Source of the DNA: Nitriliruptoraceae bacterium
GTDB taxonomy: Bacteria > Actinomycetota > Nitriliruptoria > Nitriliruptorales > Nitriliruptoraceae
DNA length: 11,499 nucleotides
Assembly (NCBI GenBank): GCA_007134165.1
Contig: SLLJ01000051.1
Span: 1-11,499, forward strand
Reading direction: 5' to 3'
Part shown: positions 1-8,731 of the stretch, in pieces
Layout: every line of letters starts with the position of its first letter
Numbering within the stretch: position 1 is the first letter of the stretch
The notes under the pieces: model-generated
The model's input: the letters and a program-made list of their open reading frames with translations, nothing else
What the model was told of the DNA's origin: nothing
Database searches by the model: none
Program-made: the position numbers and the translations under genes

Positions 1-318
1 GACTGGCGCATCGTGCTGCGCCACGTGCTGCCCAACGTCGCCGGGCCGATCATCGTGCAGGCCTCGCTCAGCCTCGCGTTCGCGATCCTGACCGAGGCGG
101 CGCTGTCGTTCGTGGGGGTGGGGGTGCAGCCGCCCCGACCCGCCTGGGGGCTGCTGCTGTCCGACGCGCAGCGCTTCCTGGGCCAGGGCTGGTGGCTGAG
201 CGTGTTCCCGGGCCTGGCGATCTTCGTCACCGTGATGGCCTTCAACCTCGTGGGTGACGGCCTGCGCGATGCGCTCGACCCCAAGCAGCGCTCCGTCATC
301 CAGTCGCGGGGGCAGTGA
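1..318 (+). CDS. Dipeptide/oligopeptide ABC transporter permease, DppC/OppC type (3' part only)
   Basis: This is the inner-membrane permease subunit of a peptide or related-solute importer. The 5' end lies outside the window and base 1 is in frame, so 105 C-terminal residues are visible. The HVLPN stretch at visible residues 8-12 matches the end of the cytoplasmic EAA coupling loop that contacts the ATPases. It is followed by a hydrophobic segment and the TEAALSFVGVG...PPRPAWG block (31-50), characteristic of DppC/OppC permeases, then a last membrane helix (about 66-84) and the usual D-P-K/R-type tail. It is followed after one base by the first ATPase gene, so it belongs to the same operon. 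Family assignment is firm. The substrate (dipeptide, oligopeptide, nickel or glycoside) cannot be read from this fragment. Confidence 0.93.
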   Translation, partial: DWRIVLRHVLPNVAGPIIVQASLSLAFAILTEAALSFVGVGVQPPRPAWGLLLSDAQRFLGQGWWLSVFPGLAIFVTVMAFNLVGDGLRDALDPKQRSVIQSRGQ

Positions 319-319
319 C

Positions 320-1380
320 ATGGTCGATGCGACTCCGGTGCTCGAGGTCCGCGACCTCGACGTGCGCTTCGGGACCAAGCGAGGCCTCGCCCACGTGGTG
401 CGTGGGGTGGACTACGACCTGCATGCGGGCGAGACGCTGGCCATCGTCGGCGAGTCCGGCTCGGGCAAGAGCGTGTCCACCCTGGCGCTGACCAAGCTGA
501 TCCCGATCCCGCCGGGTCGGGTCAACGGCACCGCCCGGCTGCAGGGAACCGACCTGATCGCCTGCTCCGAGACCGAGCTGCTGCGCTTCCGGGGCCGGCA
601 CATCGGGTTCGTGTTCCAGGATCCAATGACCTCGCTCAACCCCGTGCACCCCATCGGTCGGCAGCTGACCGAGGGCATGCGCCACCACCTCGGAATCGAC
701 GAGTCCGAGGCCCGCGAGCGGGCGGTGGACCTGCTCGACCAGGTCGGGATCCCCTCCCCGGCCAGCCGGCTCGACGACTACCCGCACCAGTTCTCCGGGG
801 GGATGCGCCAGCGGGTGGTGATCGCCATCGGGCTGTCGTGCGACCCCGAGGTGCTGGTCGCCGACGAGGCCACCACCGCGCTGGATGTCACCACCCAGGC
901 GCAGATCGTCGAGCTCATCGCCGAGCTGCAGGAGCGCCGGGGCATGGCGGTGATCTGGATCACCCACGACCTCGGCGTCGTGGCGGGGATCGCCGACCGG
1001 GTGCTGGTGATGTACGGGGGCCAGGTGGTGGAGTCCGCCCCCGCCGACGAGCTGTTCGCCCACCCCCGGCACCCCTACACGGTCGGGCTGATGCGCTCGC
1101 TGCCGGTGCTCGGTGCCCGCCGGGACGTCGAGCTCGCCGCCATCCCCGGGCTGCCCCCGGCCCCGACGGACCTGCCGCCGGGCTGCGCATTCCATCCGCG
1201 CTGCACCTACCGCCTCGATCCCCGCTGCGAACGCGAACCGCCCCCGCTCCTCGAGGTGGCGCCGGGCCACTACGTGCGTAGCTTCTACGAGGTACCGGCC
1301 GACGAGGCCCGTGCCGCCAGCGCCGCCGCCCGCATCGAGGTGGCGCCACCCGACCGGCGTGATGACCCGGAGGTGGGCCC

Positions 1381-1384
<4 letters not shown>
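320..1384 (+). CDS. Peptide ABC transporter ATP-binding protein, DppD/OppD type
   Basis: One of two cytoplasmic ATPases powering the importer; 354 aa, usual length for the family. Seen: Walker A GESGSGKS at 44-51, Q-loop Q100 in FVFQDP, signature FSGGMRQR at 158-165, Walker B VLVADE at 178-183, and H-loop H216 in ITHD. The C-terminal oligopeptide-transporter domain carries CAFHPRC (289-295) with a further Cys at 303; in related transporters such a Cys cluster can bind an iron-sulfur cluster. I chose the ATG at 320, one base after the permease stop, because the VLEVRDLDVRFG strand expected near the N-terminus starts right after it. An in-frame upstream extension would lie inside the permease gene. 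Its ribosome site is weak, so coupling to permease translation is likely. The stop overlaps the next start by 4 nt. Confidence 0.95.
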
Positions 1385-2394
<1,010 letters not shown>

Positions 2395-2452
2395 CCGGCG
2401 ACCAACCCCGCCAGGTCCGGCCCCGAACCTCGGAGCGCGGAGAGGAAGCCTC

Positions 2453-2944
2453 GTGGCGGTGGACGTCGACCGGCTGGCCGCCGCCAGGCCCGCCTGGACG
2501 GTGCGCCAGGCCCAACGGGTCAAGCAGCGGGTGAGTGCCGACCCACGGCTGCGCCGTTTCGTCCTGGCCGTGGCGCTGCTCGCCTGGTGGGGCAACGAGG
2601 CGCTGGTGCCCCATGATCGGATCCGTCCGATCCGCAACCTGATCGTGGTGATGGTGGTGTTCGATTCGGTCGCCACCTGGTCGTGGGTGACGCTGGGCAT
2701 CGCGGTCGAGGGCAACCCGCTGGTGGCCCGGCTGATGGAGGCCATGGGCAACGAGCTGGGGTTGGCGGTGCGCACCGTGTGGACCGTGGCGCTGGTCGTC
2801 GCGCTGGCGTGGCTGGCGTCGCGTCGCGCGGTGGTGCGCCCGGCGCTGGGACTCATCGCCCTGGTGTTCGGGCTGGTGTCCCTGATCCACGCCAACATCC
2901 TGGTGTGGACCACCCGGCAGGTCATCGCCTCGCTGGTGGTGTGA
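2453..2944 (+). CDS. DUF5658-like small membrane protein
   Basis: Uncharacterised integral membrane protein of 163 aa. The N-terminal 35 residues are basic and soluble. Hydrophobic segments follow at about 36-46, 62-84, 104-122 and 130-152, consistent with three to four helices. The stretch DSVATWSWVTLGIAVEGNPLV (71-91), with an acidic residue in the first helix and an E-x-NP motif (E86, N88, P89), is the hallmark I associate with DUF5658. No biochemical role is known to me. The GTG start at 2453 is chosen for the GAGGA at 2442-2446 six bases upstream; the open frame continues further upstream but overlaps the ATPase gene. It lies 58 nt after the transporter operon on the same strand, so it may be read through from it. 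No link to peptide uptake is implied. Confidence 0.72.
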   Translation: MAVDVDRLAAARPAWTVRQAQRVKQRVSADPRLRRFVLAVALLAWWGNEALVPHDRIRPIRNLIVVMVVFDSVATWSWVTLGIAVEGNPLVARLMEAMGNELGLAVRTVWTVALVVALAWLASRRAVVRPALGLIALVFGLVSLIHANILVWTTRQVIASLVV

Positions 2945-2974
2945 GCCGAGCACGGTATCCCGGGCCGATCGCGC

Positions 2975-2980
2975 TAGCGT
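2975..2980 (+). promoter_or_regulatory. Possible -10 element for the DUF1338 gene
   Basis: TAGCGT in the context GCTAGCGT lies about 46 bp before the ATG of the downstream gene, in the 81-bp gap after the membrane protein gene. The TAGNNT form is common for actinobacterial housekeeping promoters. No convincing -35 is visible at the right distance, so this is tentative. Confidence 0.3.
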
Positions 2981-3025
2981 GGAGGGCTGGACGGCTTGCT
3001 CTGGTCGCTGCCCCGAGGTGGTCCC

Positions 3026-4429
3026 ATGTCCGTCGAGTTGACCCCACCCCATGAGCTGCGTGCCGCCTTCGCGCGGGCGATGTCTCGCCGCTACGCCGAG
3101 GAGGTGCCCGCCTACCAGACCCTGGTAGACGTGTGCCTGGCGATCAACACCGAGGCCGTCGAGTCGGGGGCCTACGACGGCAGTGTCGGCTCGGTGGGTC
3201 GGATCACCGAGGAGCGTCATGGCGCGATCCGGGTCGGCAGCCCCGCCGAACTGCACGACGTGGCACGGCTGTTCGGGGTGCTGGGTATGCATCCGGTCGG
3301 CTTCTACGACCTGCGAGAAGCGGCGGCCCGGTCGGTCCCGGTGGTCTCCACGGCGTTCCGGCCGGTGGACCCCGAGGACCTCGACCGCAACGCCTTCCGG
3401 GTCTTCACCTCGATGCTGGTGCCCGCCGACCGTCGGTTCTTCGACGCCGAGACCCAGCGCGAGATCGAGGCGCGGGTCGCGGTCCGCGAGCTGCTGCCAC
3501 CGGGTCTGCGCGAGCAGCTCAACGCAGCGGAGCAGCGGGGCGGGGTACCCGTCGACGAGGCGGAGGCGTTCGTGGCGCTCGCGGTGCGTACCTTCGAGCT
3601 CGACCGTGAGCCGCTCGACGCCGCCTTCTACGACCACCTCGCCGCGATCTCGTCGGTCGCGGCCGACATCGGGGCGGAGCCCGGCACCCACATCAACCAC
3701 CTCACGCCGCGCGTGCTCGACATCGACGAGCTCTACGCTCGGATGCAGGCGCTCGGGATCACGATGATCGACCGGATCCAGGGTCCGCCACGGTGGGACG
3801 GACCGCTGGTGCTGCTGCGTCAGACCTCGTTCCGGGCACTGGACGAGGTCCGGGCTGTGCGCCTGCCCGACGGCCGCGTCGAGCAGCGGCCGCTGCGGGT
3901 GCGCTTCGGAGAGGTCGAGGCCCGGGGTGTGGCGCTGACCCTGGAGGGCCGACGCCGGTACGACGAACTGCTCGCCGCCGTCGACCTCGAACTCGCCGAG
4001 ACGCCCGGGGCCAGCTATCAACCGTTGGCCGCGCCCCGCTTCGCTGCCGCGCTGCCCGCCGATCAGCGCGGGCTGGCCCGCGAGGGGCTGGCCTACCACC
4101 ACTACCGGCCGGGCCGGCCCGTGTCCGACACCGACGGGTCGGCGACCAGCATCGACGCGCTGCTGGCCGGCGGGAACCTCGACGTCCAGCCGATCGTGTA
4201 CGAGGACTTCCTGCCCAAGAGCGCGGCGGGCATCTTCCAATCGAACCTGACCTCCGACGGCACCCGCCGCGAGGCCGACGGGATGCACCAGGACGCGGGC
4301 ACGCTCGCCGAGGCGATGCAGCGCGAGGTGCTCGACCCCTATGCGCTCTACGCGGCGCAGCAGCGGGCGTCGCGGCACGTCGCGCTGGAAGCGCTGGGTC
4401 TGGACCCCGCGCAGGTCGCCGGCGCCTGA
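3026..4429 (+). CDS. DUF1338 / 2-oxoadipate dioxygenase-decarboxylase (HglS/YdcJ-like)
   Basis: A VOC-fold, metal-dependent enzyme of 467 aa, full length for the family. The characterised member, Pseudomonas putida HglS, uses Fe(II) and O2 to convert 2-oxoadipate to D-2-hydroxyglutarate with CO2 release in lysine breakdown. Seen: EERHGAIRVG at 63-71, giving the family metal His (H65) and substrate Arg (R69); THINHLTPRVLDID at 221-234 with the second metal His (H225 or H222); RFGEVEARG at 293-301 with the probable metal Glu (E296); and the C-terminal YEDFLPKSAAGIFQSNL block at 392-408. Start: ATG 3026 with GAGGTGG at 3015-3021 four bases upstream; a TTG at 2996 in frame would add 10 residues without a ribosome site. 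No lysine-catabolic gene is adjacent, so the in vivo substrate is inferred from family only. Residue K398 sits in the block where HglS has a substrate-contacting valine, by memory. Confidence 0.88.
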   Translation: MSVELTPPHELRAAFARAMSRRYAEEVPAYQTLVDVCLAINTEAVESGAYDGSVGSVGRITEERHGAIRVGSPAELHDVARLFGVLGMHPVGFYDLREAAARSVPVVSTAFRPVDPEDLDRNAFRVFTSMLVPADRRFFDAETQREIEARVAVRELLPPGLREQLNAAEQRGGVPVDEAEAFVALAVRTFELDREPLDAAFYDHLAAISSVAADIGAEPGTHINHLTPRVLDIDELYARMQALGITMIDRIQGPPRWDGPLVLLRQTSFRALDEVRAVRLPDGRVEQRPLRVRFGEVEARGVALTLEGRRRYDELLAAVDLELAETPGASYQPLAAPRFAAALPADQRGLAREGLAYHHYRPGRPVSDTDGSATSIDALLAGGNLDVQPIVYEDFLPKSAAGIFQSNLTSDGTRREADGMHQDAGTLAEAMQREVLDPYALYAAQQRASRHVALEALGLDPAQVAGA

Positions 4430-4436
4430 GCTGGTC

Positions 4437-4449
4437 GAGCGCCGCGCTC
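4437..4449. terminator. Small hairpin at the convergent gene junction
   Basis: GAGCG, loop CCG, CGCTC forms a 5-bp GC-only stem in the 18-bp space between the stop of the DUF1338 gene and the stop of the opposing acyltransferase gene, entering the latter's stop codon. Position suits a bidirectional terminator, but there is no T-run and such short GC stems arise easily at this base composition. Confidence 0.25.
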
Positions 4450-5221
4450 AGTCGTCGCCGCTCACCGTGGCGCGCGCGGCCGCCCGGCGCTGCTCGGCCT
4501 GCTGGCGCAGTCGGGCCTCGACCTGCTCGGGAGTGGGCGCCGACCCGCCGAGGTGGGCCGGGACCCACCAGTCGTCGGGCGCAGGGCCCGGGCGCTGGGG
4601 GTAGCGGCGCCAGGAGGTCTCCAGCAGTGCTTCGATGCGGGCCATGAGTTCCGCCGTCTCCTCGACCGTGGAGCCCGACCCGGGGTGGTAGGGCGCGCCG
4701 TAGCGGGCGGTGACCACGATGCCACGCTCGAGCGTGCGCGGCCGCCACTTGGTCAGCAGCCGCTGCCCACCCCACACGGCCACCGGGATGATCGGCGCGC
4801 CGGTCTCCCGGGCCAGGCGCACCGCCCCGGTGCGGCCCTGGCGGGGCACGAAGGAGGGGCTGATGGTGCCTTCGGGGTGCAGCGCGACCAGGTCCCCGCC
4901 CCGCAGCCGGTCGGCGGCCGTGGCCAGCGCCGCCGTGGCGTCGCCGTGCACGTCGACCGGGATCTGCTCGAGCCGGGTGAGCAACGGCCCGGCCACCGGG
5001 TGCTCGAACAGGTCGTGGCGGGCGAGGAACGCGACCTGGCGTCGGGGCCGGGGTGGTGCGAGCATCACGACCGCGAAGTCGAGGTAGCCGACGTGGTTGC
5101 TGGCCAGGATCGCCGGGCCCGTGCGTGGGATGTGCTCAGCGTCGATCGCCCGCAGGTCGAGGGCGAGCGCCCGGAAGCCCGCGAAGAACAGTTGGCTGCC
5201 GATGCGGTAGATCGGGGTCAC
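4448..5221 (-). CDS. PlsC-type 1-acylglycerol-3-phosphate acyltransferase
   Basis: Membrane-associated lysophospholipid acyltransferase family, 257 aa. The reference reaction is acyl transfer to 1-acylglycerol-3-phosphate to make phosphatidate; the actual acceptor here is not known. Seen: motif I NHVGYLD at 42-48 with the catalytic H43-x4-D48; motif II region FLARHDLFEHPVAG at 65-78; motif III HPEGTIS at 115-121 (usual form FPEGTRS; here H115 and I120 differ while E117 and G118 are kept); motif IV GAPIIPVAV at 141-149. The C-terminal 40 residues are charged and likely helical. I start it at the GTG at 5221 because GAGG lies eight bases upstream and the N-terminus then begins with the expected amphipathic YRIGSQLFFAGFRAL helix; the open frame extends to 5338 but runs into metX. 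It is the last gene of the run, 43 nt after metX. Confidence 0.9.
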   Translation of the reverse strand: MTPIYRIGSQLFFAGFRALALDLRAIDAEHIPRTGPAILASNHVGYLDFAVVMLAPPRPRRQVAFLARHDLFEHPVAGPLLTRLEQIPVDVHGDATAALATAADRLRGGDLVALHPEGTISPSFVPRQGRTGAVRLARETGAPIIPVAVWGGQRLLTKWRPRTLERGIVVTARYGAPYHPGSGSTVEETAELMARIEALLETSWRRYPQRPGPAPDDWWVPAHLGGSAPTPEQVEARLRQQAEQRRAAARATVSGDD

Positions 5222-5264
5222 CCGGCATGCCTCGTGGTCGGGGCGGGTCGTTGCCCACCAGAGG

Positions 5265-6449
5265 CTAGCCCCCAGCGGTGGTGCGGGCGCCGCCGGTACC
5301 CAGACCCACCCGTCGGAGCAGGTCGGACAGCAGCGCACCGACCTGCCGGTCCTCGAGCAGGAACGCGTCGTGGCCGTGAGGCGAGCGGATCACCGTCGCC
5401 CGCTGTCCGGGGACCCCCAGCAGGTGCGCCAGCGCGTGCTGCTCCTCGAGCGGGTAGAGCCGGTCGGAGTCGACCCCCGCCACCGCTACCTCGCCCCGGT
5501 AGCGTCCGAGCGCGGCCACCGCCCCGTCCCGCCCCCGTCCGATGTCGTGAAGGTTCATGGCGGTGGTGAGCACCACGTAGCTCGCGGCGTCGAAGCGTTG
5601 CACGAGCTTGGTCCCGTGGTGCTCGAGGTAGGATTCGATCGCGAAGCGGCCCTCGTCGAAGGGGTCCTCGGCGCCCTGGTGAGAGCGTCCGAAGCGGATC
5701 AGGAACTCCTCACGGCAGCGGTAGGTCCAGTGCGCGAGTCGGCGGGCCAGCGCCAGCCCGACCGCTGGGCCTTCGGCGTGAGGGTCGGCGTCGAGGTCGA
5801 GCAGGTAGTCCCCGCCGCGGAAGTGCCGGTCGGAGCGGATCGCGTGGATCTGGATCGACTGCAGCGCGATCTGGTCGGCGGTCGAGGCGGCACCCACCGC
5901 CAACGGCGCGACGCCTCGCACCCGGTCGGGCTGCCCGACCGCCCACTCCAGCACCCGCATGCCACCCATGGACCCGCCGACGACCGCGGCCCAGGAGTCG
6001 ATGCCGAGGTGGTCGGCCAGCACCACCTCGGCATCGACCTGATCGCGGATGGTCAGGATCGGGAACCGCGAGGCCCACGGGCGCCCGTCGGGAGCACGTG
6101 ACGCCGGGCCGGTCGAGCCCTGGCAGCCGCCGAGCACGTTGGGGACGACCACGAAGCAGCGATCGGTGTCGATCGCCCGTCCCGGACCCACCACCTGCTC
6201 CCACCATCCGGGGGTGGGGTGGCCCGGCCCCTCGGGGCCGAGCACGTGGCTGTCCCCGGTCAGCGCATGCAGCACCAGCACGGCGTTGCGTCCGTCGGGG
6301 GCGAGCTCGCCCCAGGTCTCGTAGGCCAACTGCACGTCGGGCAGCTCTCCGCCGCGCTCGAGTGGCAGGGTCCCGACCGCGACGAACCGGCGGTGCCCGA
6401 CGGGATCGCCCTCCCGCCAGGCACCGGTCGCCGGCAGCTGCTGACTCAC
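5265..6449 (-). CDS. metX: Homoserine O-acetyltransferase (MetX)
   Basis: Cytoplasmic alpha/beta-hydrolase-fold acyltransferase of 394 aa that activates homoserine with an acyl group from acyl-CoA, first committed step of methionine synthesis. Seen: LAYETWGEL near 41-49, HALTGDSH at 61-68, the family block NVLGGCQGSTGP at 104-115, nucleophile elbow GGSMGG at 158-163 with S160, then D329 in VDSDRLYP and H360 in SPHGHDAFL completing the triad. Acetyl rather than succinyl use is inferred from the MetY partner; the sequence alone does not settle donor specificity. The GTG start at 6449 overlaps the metY stop as GTGA with no clear ribosome site, so its translation probably depends on metY. The open frame reaches 6827 but that part lies inside metY. 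Confidence 0.93.
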   Translation of the reverse strand: MSQQLPATGAWREGDPVGHRRFVAVGTLPLERGGELPDVQLAYETWGELAPDGRNAVLVLHALTGDSHVLGPEGPGHPTPGWWEQVVGPGRAIDTDRCFVVVPNVLGGCQGSTGPASRAPDGRPWASRFPILTIRDQVDAEVVLADHLGIDSWAAVVGGSMGGMRVLEWAVGQPDRVRGVAPLAVGAASTADQIALQSIQIHAIRSDRHFRGGDYLLDLDADPHAEGPAVGLALARRLAHWTYRCREEFLIRFGRSHQGAEDPFDEGRFAIESYLEHHGTKLVQRFDAASYVVLTTAMNLHDIGRGRDGAVAALGRYRGEVAVAGVDSDRLYPLEEQHALAHLLGVPGQRATVIRSPHGHDAFLLEDRQVGALLSDLLRRVGLGTGGARTTAGG

Positions 6450-7762
6450 GTCGCGGGTGCCCGGGCCGCGGCCCGGAAGCCGGCTTCGAGGTCGGCGATG
6501 AGGTCGTCGACGCCTTCGAGACCGACCGACAGGCGGATCAGCCCAGGGGTGACGCCGGTCAGCAGCTGCTCGTCGGAGCTCAGCTGCGAGTGGGTCGTGG
6601 ACGCCGGGTGGATGATCAGCGAGCGCACGTCGCCGATGTTGGCGAGGTGGCTGAACAGCTCCACCCCGTCCACGAAGCGCCGGCCGGCCTGAACCCCTCC
6701 GTGCAGCTCGAAGGACAGGATCGCGCCGGCTCCCTTCGGTGCGTAGCGCTGGGCGGCGGCGTGCCAGGGGCTGGAGGGAAGCCCGGCGTACCACACCCGG
6801 TCGACGTCGTCGTGGCCCTCGAGCCACTCGGCGAGCACCTGGGCGTTGGCGACGTGGCGTTCCATGCGCAACGACAGGGTCTCGATGCCCTGGATCAGCA
6901 GGAAGGCGTTGTGGGGCGAGAGCGCCGGACCGAGGTCGCGCAGCAGCTGCACCCGCAGCTTGATCGCATACGCGATCCCGGCCTCGCCCAGCGCCTCCCA
7001 GTAGTTGAGCCCGTGGTAGGAGGGATCGGGGGTGGTCAGGCCGGGGAAGCGCTCGGCGTTGGCGCCGAAGTCGAAGCTGCCGCCGTCCACGACCGCGCCG
7101 GCAATCGCGGTGCCGTGCCCGCCGAGGAACTTGGTCGCGGAGTGCACCACGAAGTCGGCCCCGTGCTCCAGCGGGCGGATGAGGTAGGGGGTGGCGACCG
7201 TGTTGTCCACGATCAGCGGGACGCCGAACTCGTGCGCCACCTCGGCGACGGCGGCGATGTCGAGCACATCGACCTTCGGGTTGCCGATCGACTCGCCGTA
7301 GAAGGCCCGGGTGTTGGGCTTGGCGGCGGCACGCCAGGCGGCCGGGTCGTCGGGGTCGGCCACGAACGTGGTCTCGATGCCGAACTTGGGCAGGGTGTAG
7401 CGCAGCAGGTTGTAGGTCCCGCCGTACAGCGAGGCTGACGACACCAGGTGGTCACCGGCCTGCATCAGGTTGAGGATCGCCAGCGTCTCGGCCGCCTGGC
7501 CCGACGCCACGGCCACGGCCGCCGTGCCGCCCTCGAGCGAGGCGATGCGCTGCTCGACGACGTCGGTGGTCGGGTTCATGATCCGCGTGTAGATGTTGCC
7601 GGTCTCGGCCAGCGAGAACAGGTTCGCGGCCCGCTCGGTGTCGCCGAGCACGAAGGAGGTGGTCTGGTGGATGGGGGTCGCCCGCGATCCGGTGGTCGGA
7701 TCGGGGCTGGCACCGGCATGGATCTGGCGGGTCTCGAAGGACCACGTGTGTGACGTGCTCAC
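6446..7762 (-). CDS. metY: O-acetylhomoserine sulfhydrylase (MetY)
   Basis: PLP-dependent enzyme of the Cys/Met metabolism family, 438 aa, that combines O-acetylhomoserine with sulfide to give homocysteine. Seen: ETRQIHAG at 10-17, YTRIMNPTT at 58-66 with PLP-phosphate-binding Y58 and R60, SLYGGTYN at 111-118, D186 in VDNT contacting the pyridine nitrogen, Schiff-base lysine K211 in HSATKFLGGHGT, and the late block STTHSQLSSDEQ...IRLSVGLE (388-416) with carboxylate-binding R410. The length and the insertion around 225-260 fit MetY better than cystathionine gamma-synthase or MetZ. GTG 7762 is chosen because AGGAG (minus strand, 7773-7769) lies six bases upstream; the same frame runs on to 8629 through the hydrolase gene. 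It is directly coupled to metX, giving a direct-sulfhydrylation module. Confidence 0.95.
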   Translation of the reverse strand: MSTSHTWSFETRQIHAGASPDPTTGSRATPIHQTTSFVLGDTERAANLFSLAETGNIYTRIMNPTTDVVEQRIASLEGGTAAVAVASGQAAETLAILNLMQAGDHLVSSASLYGGTYNLLRYTLPKFGIETTFVADPDDPAAWRAAAKPNTRAFYGESIGNPKVDVLDIAAVAEVAHEFGVPLIVDNTVATPYLIRPLEHGADFVVHSATKFLGGHGTAIAGAVVDGGSFDFGANAERFPGLTTPDPSYHGLNYWEALGEAGIAYAIKLRVQLLRDLGPALSPHNAFLLIQGIETLSLRMERHVANAQVLAEWLEGHDDVDRVWYAGLPSSPWHAAAQRYAPKGAGAILSFELHGGVQAGRRFVDGVELFSHLANIGDVRSLIIHPASTTHSQLSSDEQLLTGVTPGLIRLSVGLEGVDDLIADLEAGFRAAARAPAT

Positions 7763-7811
7763 GGCAGGCTCCTGCGGGCGGGGCGGGACGGCATCGGAAG
7801 GACGGGCGGTG

Positions 7812-7846
7812 GCGAACGCTAGGCCAGCAGCGAACGCTAGGCCAGC
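7812..7846. repeat. Tandem direct repeat, 17-bp unit twice, period 18
   Basis: The unit GCGAACGCTAGGCCAGC occurs at 7812-7828 and again, identical, at 7830-7846, separated by one base (A7829). The period of 18 keeps the minus-strand frame, so each copy carries a TAG in the hydrolase reading frame (7839-7837 and 7821-7819). The hydrolase gene ends at the first TAG met, inside the right-hand copy. Most likely a recent slippage duplication. Confidence 0.9.
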
Positions 7847-8727
7847 GGCGGCCCACCCGCCACGTCCCGGACCGGGGAAACCGGGCGAAGGGTCGGCTCG
7901 AGTGACCGGCGCAGGAACGCGGCGGCCTCGGCGGCCACGGGCAGCAGGGTGTCCAGCGAACGGTGGTCGGCACCGGCGATCAGTCGCAGCGCAACCGGCC
8001 GGCCGGCCTGCAGCCCGCGGTCGGCGAGACGGGTTGCGTCGGTGGGCGGCACGGTGGTGTCGTCCAGCCCGTGGACCAGCAGCACCGGGCTGCGCCCGCG
8101 GGTGATGGAGGTCAGTGGAGCGATGTCGTCGAGGTCGGCCGCGATGGTGGTCTCGACCGTGCGGCGGGCCGCCGCCAGTAGCCGGGTGGGCAGCAGGCGC
8201 GCCCCGGGGGTGCGTGCCATCAGCTCCGCGGGGTGGGCCAGGCAGGCCAGGCTCACCACCGCACCCACCCGTGGGTCGCGGGCGGCCGCGAGCAGGCTCG
8301 CGCCGGCGCCCACCGAGTGCCCGACCAACCCGAGCCGGTCGGGGTCGATGTTCGGGTCCGCGCGCAGCTCGTCGAGCGCCACCTCGATGTCGGCGGCGAA
8401 GCGTGGCATCGACATGAACTCGACCGTGTCGCTGCGGCCGTGCCCACGGACGTCGAGCAGCAGCACCGTCAGCCCGGCGGCGAGCAGGGGAGGGACCACC
8501 GGCAGCAGGTCCCCGCTGTGACTGCCCCACCCGTGGGTGAGCACGACCGCGGGTCCAGGTCGGTGCGTGGCCGCGTCGGGTGGGGGGGCCACCAGCCAGG
8601 CGCGCAGCCGCGAGCCGTCCTCGGCACACAGCGTACGGTCCTCGGCGTGCAGCCCCAGCGATGCCGGTTCGGGGGGTGAGGGCCGGGAAGGCAGCCGGTA
8701 GGCCCGCAGCAGCAGCCAGCGCAGCAT
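7837..8727 (-). CDS. Alpha/beta hydrolase (esterase/peptidase-like)
   Basis: Serine hydrolase-type fold, 296 aa, substrate unknown. Seen: oxyanion-region HGWGSHSGD at 65-73, DVRGHGRSD at 92-100, nucleophile elbow GHSVGAG at 136-142 with S138, acidic residue D223 in HGLDDTTVP (219-227) and H255 in GADHRSL, a complete catalytic triad. The layout resembles the prolyl-oligopeptidase/BAAT-like and YqkD/FrsA-type hydrolases more than lipases. No signal peptide is evident; the N-terminus MLRWLLLRAYRL is hydrophobic and basic and could lie at the membrane. Start ATG 8727 is four bases after the stop of the DUF2470 gene; the ribosome site is weak, so coupling is likely. The stop lies within a tandem duplication. 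Function alongside a stress protein and methionine genes is not deducible. Confidence 0.85.
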   Translation of the reverse strand: MLRWLLLRAYRLPSRPSPPEPASLGLHAEDRTLCAEDGSRLRAWLVAPPPDAATHRPGPAVVLTHGWGSHSGDLLPVVPPLLAAGLTVLLLDVRGHGRSDTVEFMSMPRFAADIEVALDELRADPNIDPDRLGLVGHSVGAGASLLAAARDPRVGAVVSLACLAHPAELMARTPGARLLPTRLLAAARRTVETTIAADLDDIAPLTSITRGRSPVLLVHGLDDTTVPPTDATRLADRGLQAGRPVALRLIAGADHRSLDTLLPVAAEAAAFLRRSLEPTLRPVSPVRDVAGGPPLA

Positions 8728-8731
8728 CCGC

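Noticed and set aside
6098..7438. Plus-strand open frame (446 codons) over metX and metY
   Set aside because: Antisense to two genes with intact catalytic motifs; low-complexity composition typical of a GC-rich shadow frame.
7763..7836. SAM-type riboswitch upstream of metY
   Set aside because: The 74-bp leader is too short and shows no multi-stem layout or conserved core that I recognise; a tandem repeat fills part of it.
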